This document shows positions 1 through 7,067 of a DNA stretch of 44,370 bases, in pieces. The position numbers were made by a program, and so were the translations under genes. Location: positions 1 to 44,370 of the forward strand of contig JAISIZ010000127.1 of the NCBI GenBank assembly GCA_031261785.1, written 5' to 3'. A model generated the notes under the pieces. The model was not told where the DNA came from. It did no database searches and saw only the letters and a program-made list of their open reading frames with translations. The stretch's first letter is position 1; each line of letters starts with the position of its first letter. The DNA is from Mediterranea sp. (in: CFB group bacteria) (GTDB lineage: Bacteria > Bacteroidota > Bacteroidia > Bacteroidales > Bacteroidaceae).

Positions 1-204
1 TTTGTAATCAGATTTCGGGAATGGGAAAAAAAGCCCGAGCTTTTGTAATCATACTTCGGGAATGGAGAAAAAAGCCCGAGCTTTTGTAATCAGATTTCGG
101 GAATGGAGAAAAAAGCCCGAGCTTTTGTAATCAGATTTCGGGAATGGAGAAAAAAGCCCGAGCTTTTGTAATCATACTTCGGGAATGAAGAAAAAAGCCC
201 GAGC
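1..204. repeat. Five tandem 41-bp repeat units
   Basis: Five head-to-tail copies of a 41-bp unit (1-40, which lacks its first base at the window edge; 41-81; 82-122; 123-163; 164-204). Copies differ at only a few bases, for example CAGATTTCGGG against CATACTTCGGG. Each contains a near-palindrome built on AAGCCCGAGCTT. There are no unique spacers, so it is not a CRISPR. An inverted array of the same unit lies at 43552-43716. It is non-coding. Confidence 0.93.
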
Positions 205-360
205 TTTTCGTCTCATGCGGATTTGCATAAAGCTTTCGCGTCTCCGGGATAGATCCTTGCCTAACGCCTCTTCGAGGGGGTGAGAAGAAATGGGTGGCGC
301 ATTGACGAAATCGGGAAACTTTAATGATATAATCTGTGCGAATCTGTGTAATCTGTGGTG
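205..360. repeat. Non-tandem part of the dispersed repeat (left copy)
   Basis: About 155 bp following the tandem units. It matches the reverse complement of 43403-43551 almost base for base, sharing for example CATGCGGATTTGCATAAAGC and AATGGGTGGCGCATTGACGA. With the tandem units it forms the left arm of an inverted repeat of over 300 bp. No convincing gene lies in 1-443; the 80-codon reading frame at 131-373 falls inside the repeat and looks spurious. Confidence 0.88.
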
Positions 361-443
361 AACCTCCCCTCATCTCTAAGCCCCGACTTATCGCGCTGCC
401 ATCGCTTGACTAAAGGGGATAAGGGGTTCCCGGGATTTGTTCC

Positions 444-971
444 CTACGGGTTTTCCGCCTTGAAGGCCGCATTTTCCTCTTGGACGTAGCGGATGGTCTG
501 TTTAAGCTCGTCGATGGGCAGGTCGCTGGAGTACCAAGCGGTATAGCAATCCACCACATACCATTTGCCATCGGGCAGGAGGTTGAATTCCAGGCGAAGG
601 TCGCCCTCGGATTCCTCGAAGCCTGCCTCGAAGACTTTGCGTGCCGGCTCGTTCACGGTGAAGCGGGACACATAGATGCCACCCTCTTCCTGTTCGATGC
701 GGTCTTCCTGCATCGTCCCGCTGTCGACGAGCGGCCACTTCTCCTTGGTGAAGGGGAAGGTGCGCTCCGTCTCCCCGTCGTCGTCGAGCAACGTGATGGG
801 GGTCTTCAGCGGGAACTTGACCCGGCTGTACTGGAACGACGCGCTGGTGGTGAAGCGGGCGAGAAACGACGTGAAGTCCTCACCCCCTTGCGCCCGCACG
901 CTCACGGGCAGGCTCGCCAACAACACGGCAAGCACGACAGATAGCTGCTTCTTTACTCTCATGACAGACAT
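444..971 (-). CDS. Small exported protein of unknown function (DUF4348-like?)
   Basis: A 175-residue protein with an N-terminal signal peptide: basic start, hydrophobic core at about residues 10-25, and a cleavage site near VRAQ. It is therefore exported to the periplasm or outer membrane. The mature part has an acidic, Phe-rich segment followed by a C-terminal stretch with DGKWYVVDCYTAW, which resembles DUF4348-type Bacteroidales proteins; that match is from memory and tentative. Translation starts at 971 or at the in-frame ATG at 962. A promoter-like TACCTTCG lies at 1008-1015. It is a single gene ahead of the repeat block and its function is unknown. Confidence 0.78.
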   Translation of the reverse strand: MSVMRVKKQLSVVLAVLLASLPVSVRAQGGEDFTSFLARFTTSASFQYSRVKFPLKTPITLLDDDGETERTFPFTKEKWPLVDSGTMQEDRIEQEEGGIYVSRFTVNEPARKVFEAGFEESEGDLRLEFNLLPDGKWYVVDCYTAWYSSDLPIDELKQTIRYVQEENAAFKAENP

Positions 972-1007
972 CGAGGCTATGTTTGACTACTTCTAAGATA
1001 TCGACCG

Positions 1008-1015
1008 CGAAGGTA
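1008..1015 (-). promoter_or_regulatory. Putative -7 box (TACCTTCG)
   Basis: Reads TACCTTCG on the minus strand, one base off the Bacteroidota TAnnTTTG -7 box, about 37 nt upstream of the start at 971. Similar TAnnTTCG variants precede tyrS and lpdA. No clear TTTG -33 box is visible. Confidence 0.35.
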
Positions 1016-1059
1016 GTGACAAGTTTTGGTATTCCGGCACGTGCGGGAGCGTATCCTTT

Positions 1060-2346
1060 CTACTGCCGCCGCAGAAATTCGTATCCGAAGCGGCAAAAGA
1101 GGCATTTGCGCTTGTCGCAGTACTCCTTGCGCAGCTGTATCAGCGCTTGGCTGTCGGCGGCGTGCTCGGCGGGCAGTCCCGCCTCGGCCCAGGTCTTGAG
1201 AATATGGTTGTTCTCGGGTTTCAGCTCTTCGAGAATCCGTCCGGCCCGCTCGCACATCCGTTCGTTGCCTTTGTGCTGGCCATAAGCGTAAAGGAAGGGA
1301 ACTACGGTATTGACCACGATGAGGTCTTTCGAGCTTCGCCCCAGCCACTTCTCTTGCCGGGGTGAGGAGCGGCCGAAGATGAAGTGGTCGTCCCAGTAGG
1401 CCGACGCGCGGGCGTTGAGCAGCCGCCGCAGGTCGTCCACTTTCTCGGCCTCCAGCAAACGGGAGAAGAGCTTCCCGCCGTGGCAGTAGAGGTCGGCCAG
1501 TTGCGACAGGCGGATGGTGGGGAAGCTCTCGGGCCGTAGGCGGAGGAAGCGCCATAGCGTGACGTCCATGACGCGCAAAGGCTCGAACTTGCGCCTCAGG
1601 TAGTGGAACTCCCGGGCAAGGCTCAGGACGTATTCGTCGCGGCGTGAGGCGGTGTCGAGGAAGGCGTCGTCGAGCATGCCCGCCACGCCGTAGAAGAAGG
1701 CCTCGACCTGGAACGGATTGTCGCGGTGCTTGTCTATCGCCCGGTATGGCAGGAGGGTAGCCCAGGCCTCAAAAGCGTCGCCATTCAGCCCGAAGCCGAA
1801 GTTGCGGGCGAGCGTGACGAAGAAGGCGTCCTCCCAGTTGCCATCGAGACGGCTCAGGCGGTCGTATATCTGCGTGGCCTTTTGCTGCAGGCGTTCCACG
1901 CGTAGGGTGGTGAGCCAGCCGTGCACGATGAGCTTGGGCAGGGAGGGGAAGACAGGGGCGCAGACGGGGGAGCGGTCGGCCCGGCAGAGTTCGCGGTAGT
2001 GGGTACGGATATGTTCGGGACACCGCAGGATGAGTTGCGGGATGGGTTGCCCGTTGGCGCGCCGTGCCTCCCCGTCGGCATCGGCCACTACGTGGAGGAT
2101 GACGGAGTTGTAGGCCTTGTCGTCGGCGTGTCCGTGCCGATACCAGTCGGAGGCGCGGGTGTGGATCTCCACGTTGCCCACCCATATCGTGCCGTCAATC
2201 TTCAGCTTGGCGTTAAAGAAGTCGGGGCCGGCGTCGGAATTGTGCATGCCGGGGTCGATGACCTCCAAGGGCCAGCCTTGCGTAGTTTGTAGCTCCCCCA
2301 GGGGGAATAATTTGTGTTTCCACACGTAATGCAGCAGGTGTTCCAT
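1060..2346 (-). CDS. DUF2851 family protein
   Basis: A 428-residue cytoplasmic protein without a signal peptide. The N-terminal half carries the family hallmarks: EHLLHYVWKHKLF at the start, then NSDAGPDFFNAK and GNVEIHTRASDW at roughly residues 35-70, a region reminiscent of a metal-dependent nuclease fold. The last 25 residues hold a Cys cluster (CDKRKCLFCRFGYEFL). The family is widespread in Bacteroidota and its biochemical role is unknown; a nucleic-acid role is inference only. It diverges from dapB across 84 bp. The length is normal for the family. Confidence 0.88.
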   Translation of the reverse strand: MEHLLHYVWKHKLFPLGELQTTQGWPLEVIDPGMHNSDAGPDFFNAKLKIDGTIWVGNVEIHTRASDWYRHGHADDKAYNSVILHVVADADGEARRANGQPIPQLILRCPEHIRTHYRELCRADRSPVCAPVFPSLPKLIVHGWLTTLRVERLQQKATQIYDRLSRLDGNWEDAFFVTLARNFGFGLNGDAFEAWATLLPYRAIDKHRDNPFQVEAFFYGVAGMLDDAFLDTASRRDEYVLSLAREFHYLRRKFEPLRVMDVTLWRFLRLRPESFPTIRLSQLADLYCHGGKLFSRLLEAEKVDDLRRLLNARASAYWDDHFIFGRSSPRQEKWLGRSSKDLIVVNTVVPFLYAYGQHKGNERMCERAGRILEELKPENNHILKTWAEAGLPAEHAADSQALIQLRKEYCDKRKCLFCRFGYEFLRRQ

Positions 2347-2388
2347 GTTAAGAATACGTTAATGCGTGCAGCAAATGTAGAAAAAACC

Positions 2389-2396
2389 TATCTTTG
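2389..2396 (+). promoter_or_regulatory. dapB promoter -7 box (TATCTTTG)
   Basis: TATCTTTG matches the Bacteroidota TAnnTTTG box exactly, 34 nt before the dapB ATG. A -33 TTTG is not evident. Confidence 0.6.
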
Positions 2397-2430
2397 CCGC
2401 AATAAAATAGGAACATAATTCAGAAAGACA

Positions 2431-3195
2431 ATGAAAATCGCATTGATAGGGTACGGAAAGATGGGCAAGGAGATCGAGAAGATCGCTCTCCGGAGGGGGC
2501 ACGCGATCGTGAGCGTCATCGACCTGGACAACCAGGAAGAGTTCGGATCGGCCGCCTTCCGCTCGGCGGACGTGGCCATCGAGTTCACCAACCCTATGGC
2601 CGCTTACGGCAACTACATGAGGACGTTCAACGCCGGCGTGAAGTTAGTGTCGGGCAGCACGGGCTGGATGGCCGAGCATGGCGAGGAGATCAGGCGGCTG
2701 TGCGCCGAGGGTGGGAAGACGCTTTTCTGGTCGTCCAACTTCAGCCTCGGGGTGACCCTCTTCTCGGCGGTGAACAGATACCTGGCACGTATCATGAACC
2801 AGTTTCCCGCCTACGACGTGACGATGAGCGAGACGCACCACGTGCACAAGCTCGACGCGCCCAGCGGTACGGCCATCACGCTGGCCGAGGAAATCGTGCA
2901 CGACCTCGACCGCAAGACGAAGTGGGTGAAAGGCACCCTGCGAGCGCCCGACGGCACGCTGACCGGCAACGCCGCCTGCGCGCCCGACGAACTGCCCGTC
3001 AGCTCCATACGCAAGGGTGAGGTGTTCGGGCTGCACACCATACGCTACGAATCCGAGGCCGACATCATCTCCATCACCCACGACGCCAAAAACCGAGGCG
3101 GATTCGCCTTGGGAGCCGTGCTGGCCGCCGAGTACACGGCCGGGCACGAGGGCTATCTCGGCATGGCCGACCTGTTTCCCTTCCTCAACGATTAG
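2431..3195 (+). CDS. dapB: 4-hydroxy-tetrahydrodipicolinate reductase
   Basis: A 254-residue cytoplasmic enzyme that reduces 4-hydroxy-tetrahydrodipicolinate with NAD(P)H in the diaminopimelate/lysine pathway. The Rossmann motif GYGKMGKEIE is at residues 7-16. The catalytic and substrate region ETHHVHKLDAPSGTA lies at about residues 134-148, with the His pair and the Lys and Ser-Gly-Thr that bind substrate. SNFSLGV precedes it. Length and motifs are complete. It is the first gene of dapB-lepB-wbqC-like; 30 bp separate it from lepB, and the group has its own promoter at 2389. Confidence 0.97.
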   Translation: MKIALIGYGKMGKEIEKIALRRGHAIVSVIDLDNQEEFGSAAFRSADVAIEFTNPMAAYGNYMRTFNAGVKLVSGSTGWMAEHGEEIRRLCAEGGKTLFWSSNFSLGVTLFSAVNRYLARIMNQFPAYDVTMSETHHVHKLDAPSGTAITLAEEIVHDLDRKTKWVKGTLRAPDGTLTGNAACAPDELPVSSIRKGEVFGLHTIRYESEADIISITHDAKNRGGFALGAVLAAEYTAGHEGYLGMADLFPFLND

Positions 3196-3225
3196 AAACT
3201 CCGTAAATACATTAATCATATAGTT

Positions 3226-4662
3226 ATGAGACAAGCAACGCGCAAGCAGTGGGTCAAGTTCATCATCGTCGCCCTGCTCTACATCGCTTTCCTCGTATGG
3301 GTGAGGTGCTGGTGGGGCATCGTCCTGCTACCCGTCATCTTCGACATCTACATCAGCAAGCGGGTGCCCTGGACCTTCTGGCGGAAGCTGAAGAATCCCA
3401 CCGCACGATACATCATGAGCTGGGTGGACGCCATCGTGTTCGCCTTGGTGGCCGTCTACTTCGTCAACGTCTACTTCTTCCAGAACTACCAGATCCCGTC
3501 GTCCTCGCTGGAGAAGTCGTTGCTGGTGGGCGACTTCCTGTACGTCAGCAAGGTGAGCTACGGCCCCCGCGTGCCCAACACGCCCCTGGCCATGCCCCTC
3601 ACGCAAAACACGCTGCCTATCGTCAACACGGATTCTTACCTGGACTGGCCCCTCTGGGGATACAAACGCGCGGCGGGACTCGGCAAGGTGAAGCTGGGCG
3701 ACATCGTGGTGTTCAACTTCCCCGCCGGCGACACCGTGACGGTGAACACGCAGACGGAGACGGACTATTACTCCATCGTGTACCAGGAGGGACGCGATGT
3801 CTACTCCAAACCCGTGGACATGGACAACCAGACTCGCCGCCAGCAACGTATGGTGTACGACCTGTACTACGCCGCCGGACGGAAGGCGGTGCTGGCCAAC
3901 GAGGCTAAATATGGCAAGGTGCTGTGGCGCCCCGTGGACCGGCGCGAGAACTACGTGAAGCGCTGCACCGGCCTGCCCGGCGACACGCTACAAATCGTGA
4001 ACGGACAGGTGATGGTAAACGGCGTGGCCATGCCCAATCCCGAGGATATGCAGCAGAACTACTACGTGCGGACGAACGTCCCGAGAATCAGTGAGGAGAT
4101 GTTCCGGCAGCTGGGCATCAGCAAGGCCGACCAGGGGATTTACGATACCGACAACGTGACTTCCACCTACATGCTGCCGCTCACCAAGAAGATGTACGAC
4201 ACCCTGGCGGGCAACAAGAAGCTGGTGCGCGACATCACCCTGGTGCCCGATTTGCCGGAAAGCACATGGAGCCTCTTCCCGAAGAACCTCTACAAGCATT
4301 GGGACAGGGACAACTACGGCCCCATCTGGATTCCCGCCAAGGGCGCCACCGTGACGCTGACCGAGGACAACCTCCCCTTCTACGAACGTTGCATCGGCGT
4401 GTACGAGGGCAACAAGCTGGAGCTGAAGGACGACGGCATCTATATCAATGGGCAGAAGACCGACCAATACACCTTCAAGATGGACTACTACTGGATGATG
4501 GGCGACAACCGCCACAACTCCGCCGACTCGCGCTACTGGGGCTTCGTGCCCGAGGACCACGTGGTGGGCAAGCCTATCGTGGTGTGGCTCTCGCTCGACA
4601 AGGACCGCGGCTGGTTCGACGGGAAGATCCGCTGGAGCCGCATCTTCAAATGGGTGCGTTGA
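3226..4662 (+). CDS. lepB: Signal peptidase I (S26), Bacteroidota long form
   Basis: A 478-residue inner-membrane peptidase that removes signal peptides from exported proteins. Two or three N-terminal hydrophobic segments (about residues 10-75) anchor it. The catalytic Ser box is IPSSSLEKSLLVGD, with Ser94 the likely nucleophile and Lys245 in YVKRCTGLPGD as general base. A C-terminal box MGDNRHNSADSRYWG follows. The catalytic regions are separated by an insertion, giving a protein longer than the E. coli enzyme, as in other Bacteroidales. The Ser is followed by Leu where most relatives have Met. It lies between dapB and the wbqC-like gene, which it overlaps by 13 bp. Confidence 0.95.
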   Translation: MRQATRKQWVKFIIVALLYIAFLVWVRCWWGIVLLPVIFDIYISKRVPWTFWRKLKNPTARYIMSWVDAIVFALVAVYFVNVYFFQNYQIPSSSLEKSLLVGDFLYVSKVSYGPRVPNTPLAMPLTQNTLPIVNTDSYLDWPLWGYKRAAGLGKVKLGDIVVFNFPAGDTVTVNTQTETDYYSIVYQEGRDVYSKPVDMDNQTRRQQRMVYDLYYAAGRKAVLANEAKYGKVLWRPVDRRENYVKRCTGLPGDTLQIVNGQVMVNGVAMPNPEDMQQNYYVRTNVPRISEEMFRQLGISKADQGIYDTDNVTSTYMLPLTKKMYDTLAGNKKLVRDITLVPDLPESTWSLFPKNLYKHWDRDNYGPIWIPAKGATVTLTEDNLPFYERCIGVYEGNKLELKDDGIYINGQKTDQYTFKMDYYWMMGDNRHNSADSRYWGFVPEDHVVGKPIVVWLSLDKDRGWFDGKIRWSRIFKWVR

Positions 4663-5312
4663 AGGAGGGGGCTGAACACACGCGCGTGGTGTACCTCACC
4701 ACAGCCTACCTCGCCCCGGTGGAGTACTACGCCAAGCTGGCAAGCTTCGACGCCGTCCGCCTGGAGCAGTACGACCACTACACGAAGCAGACCTACCGCA
4801 ACCGTTGCGTCATCGCCGGACCCAACGGACCCCTGGCGCTATCCGTCCCCACGGTGAAGCCCGCCAGTGAGAAATGCCTGATGAGGGACATCCGCATATC
4901 CGACCACGGCAACTGGCGCCACCTCCACTGGAACGCCATCGAGTCGGCCTACAACCACACGCCCTTCTTCGAGTACTATCGGGACGACTTCCACCCCTTC
5001 TACCACGAGCGGCGGTACGACTTCCTCATCGACTTCAACGAGGCGCTTCGCGAGCTGGCGTGCTCGCTCATAGACATCCACCCGAAGGTGGAGCGCACGC
5101 GGGCTTACCATGCGGAACTGCCCGGCGACGGGGCGGCGGACTTCCGCGAAGCGATCCATCCCAAGAAAGACTTCCGCGAGGCCGACCCCGACTTCATCCC
5201 CCATCCCTACTACCAAGTGTTCGGGACGAAGCTGGGCTTTCTCCCCAACCTCAGCATCGTCGACCTGCTGTTCAACATGGGACCCGAAAGCTTGCTGGTG
5301 CTCATGGAATGA
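4650..5312 (+). CDS. WbqC-like family protein
   Basis: A 220-residue cytoplasmic protein. The chosen ATG at 4650 overlaps the end of lepB by 13 bp; the reading frame stays open upstream, but only inside lepB. The family start is visible: YLTTAYLAPVEYYAKL, then YRNRCVIAGPNGPLALSVP. Further on are HLHWNAIESAY and NTPFFEYY-type residues. WbqC-like proteins (PF08889) occur near surface polysaccharide and lipid-linked sugar genes, but their reaction is not established. The overlap implies co-translation with lepB. A gap of 106 bp then leads to the next gene, which has its own promoter. Confidence 0.88.
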   Translation: MGALKEGAEHTRVVYLTTAYLAPVEYYAKLASFDAVRLEQYDHYTKQTYRNRCVIAGPNGPLALSVPTVKPASEKCLMRDIRISDHGNWRHLHWNAIESAYNHTPFFEYYRDDFHPFYHERRYDFLIDFNEALRELACSLIDIHPKVERTRAYHAELPGDGAADFREAIHPKKDFREADPDFIPHPYYQVFGTKLGFLPNLSIVDLLFNMGPESLLVLME

Positions 5313-5382
5313 TAGATCCATCCGCTTGCCTATCAGCCCGTAAAATAACGTGTTTTCGAGGTCATTCAACGGAATAGATTCG

Positions 5383-5390
5383 TATCTTTG
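5383..5390 (+). promoter_or_regulatory. Promoter -7 box (TATCTTTG) of the ATPase/nuclease gene
   Basis: An exact TAnnTTTG box. It decides the start of the next gene, because an upstream in-frame ATG at 5350 lies before this promoter and would not be transcribed from it. The ATG at 5419 lies 28 nt after the box. Confidence 0.6.
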
Positions 5391-5418
5391 TACCGTAAAC
5401 CCCATAAAGGCTGACGAT

Positions 5419-6978
5419 ATGATGAACAGCAGACCACTGCCTATCGGCATACAAGACTTCGAGTACATTCGTAAGAATGATTTCGTGTACGTGGACAAGA
5501 CGGAGCATATCTACCGGCTTGCCTACCAAGGGAAGCCCTACTTCCTCGGCCGCCCCCGACGATTCGGGAAGAGCCTCTTGCTCTCCACCATGAAAGCTTA
5601 CTTCCTCGGTAAGCGCGAGTTGTTCGGTGGACTGGCCATCGAACGGCTGGAGACACGGTGGGAAGAGCATCCCGTGTTCCACCTGGACATGAACGTCAAC
5701 GCTTACACGAGCATGGACGGATTTATGGCCGCATTGGACTCCAACCTGTCCACACTGGAGGACAAATGGGGGGCGGTGGAGCGGGAAAAGGATCCCGCAA
5801 TCCGTCTGAAGGGCCTCATCGAGAGAGCCAACAGGCAAACGGGCAAAGGCGTGGTGGTGCTCATCGACGAGTACGACAAGCCCCTGCTCGACACGATGGG
5901 CAACCCCGAGCTGCACGAACAGATACGTCCCCAGCTCCAAGCCTTCTACGGCGTGCTCAAGAGCGCCGACCCCTACCTCCGCCTCCTCTTCTTCACGGGC
6001 GTGACGAAGTTCGGCCAGGCCGGCGTATTCAGCGGGATGAACCAGCCCAAGGACATCAGCATGGACAGGCGATACGCCGGCATCTGCGGCATCACGGAGA
6101 CGGAGCTTGTGCGTGATTTCCAGCCCGAGTTGCATGCCTTGGCTGGAGCGGGACAGGTCACTTACGAGGAGACCTTGGCGAAGATGCGACGGATGTACGA
6201 CGGCTACCATTTCTGCGAAAACACCGAGGGAGTGTACAACCCATTCAGCGTGCTCAACACGCTCGACCAATCGAGATACGCCTACTATTGGTCGCACACC
6301 GGAACTCCCACGTTCCTGGTGAAACTCATCAAGGCGGGGGACATCGACGTCCCCAACCTGGAGGGCAACATACTCGTCTCGCAATCCAGGTTTACCGACT
6401 ACCGTGCAGGCTCGGACAACCTTATTCCCTTCATGTTCCAAAGTGGATACCTTACCATCCTGGATTACGACCCCGTGCTGGAGTTGTACACGCTGGGATT
6501 CCCCAACGAGGAGGTCAGGATAGCTTTCCTGGAAAACCTGCTACCGCTCTATTTCCCCAAGGGGGACGACGAGCAATTCGATTCGAAAATCTTCCTGCGC
6601 GACCTCTATCGAGGCGACGTGGAAACCTTCATGACCCGCCTGCAGGCCTTCCTCGCCGACATTCCTTACGGCACGGAGGAGAAGTCGGAGAACTACTACC
6701 AAACCGCGCTTTACATCCTCTTCACCCTCATGGGCGAACGCTCGCGCATGGAGCGGCAGACAGCCAAGGGCCGTGCCGACCTCGTGGTGGAGATCGCCGG
6801 CACCGTCTACGTCTTCGAGTTCAAGATGATAGGCTACGGCACGGCGGCCGACGCGTTGCGGCAGATCGACGAGAAAGGATACCTCATCCCCTACAACGCC
6901 AGCGGCAAGCGGTTAGTGAAGATAGGCGCCGCCTTCAGCAAGGAGACGCGCACGATAGGGGAGTGGCTGGTAGGGTAA
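5419..6978 (+). CDS. AAA-ATPase-like protein with C-terminal PD-(D/E)XK nuclease-like domain (PF09820/PF08011 type)
   Basis: A 519-residue cytoplasmic protein. The N-terminal ATPase-like domain (PF09820) starts with LPIGIQDFEYIRKNDFVYVDKT and has a Walker A variant GRPRRFGKSLLL with Lys51. A Walker B-like VVLIDEYDKP follows near residue 155. The C-terminal DUF1703/PD-(D/E)XK domain has Asp454 in GRADLVVE and Glu467/Lys469 in VFEFK, so a nuclease-type active site looks intact. The start at 5419 (or 5422) is chosen because the promoter is at 5383 and AAAGG lies at 5406-5410. Such genes are expanded in Bacteroidales; their role is unknown. It is one of three related architectures in this window. 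Confidence 0.88.
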   Translation: MMNSRPLPIGIQDFEYIRKNDFVYVDKTEHIYRLAYQGKPYFLGRPRRFGKSLLLSTMKAYFLGKRELFGGLAIERLETRWEEHPVFHLDMNVNAYTSMDGFMAALDSNLSTLEDKWGAVEREKDPAIRLKGLIERANRQTGKGVVVLIDEYDKPLLDTMGNPELHEQIRPQLQAFYGVLKSADPYLRLLFFTGVTKFGQAGVFSGMNQPKDISMDRRYAGICGITETELVRDFQPELHALAGAGQVTYEETLAKMRRMYDGYHFCENTEGVYNPFSVLNTLDQSRYAYYWSHTGTPTFLVKLIKAGDIDVPNLEGNILVSQSRFTDYRAGSDNLIPFMFQSGYLTILDYDPVLELYTLGFPNEEVRIAFLENLLPLYFPKGDDEQFDSKIFLRDLYRGDVETFMTRLQAFLADIPYGTEEKSENYYQTALYILFTLMGERSRMERQTAKGRADLVVEIAGTVYVFEFKMIGYGTAADALRQIDEKGYLIPYNASGKRLVKIGAAFSKETRTIGEWLVG

Positions 6979-6990
6979 CATATTACGTAG

Positions 6991-7022
6991 AACGGGCCGA
7001 GGCAGCAATGCCTCGGCCCGTT
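6991..7022. terminator. Perfect hairpin between convergent genes
   Basis: A perfect 13-bp stem (AACGGGCCGAGGC with its complement) around the 6-nt loop AGCAAT. It lies between the convergent ATPase gene and the GH3 gene, as a bidirectional terminator would. There is no long T tract after the stem on either strand. Confidence 0.65.
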
Positions 7023-7067
7023 GCTACGGTTAAGTCATACATCCGCGTAATCCGCCCTACATAAAGC

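Noticed and set aside
1..204. Possible CRISPR array
   Set aside because: The whole 41-bp unit repeats with near identity, so there are no unique spacers, and no cas gene is near.
131..373. 80-codon minus-strand frame
   Set aside because: It lies wholly inside the dispersed repeat and has no family features.
5350..5418. Upstream start for the ATPase gene at 5419
   Set aside because: The TATCTTTG promoter at 5383-5390 lies downstream of that ATG, and the family N-terminus begins at 5419.
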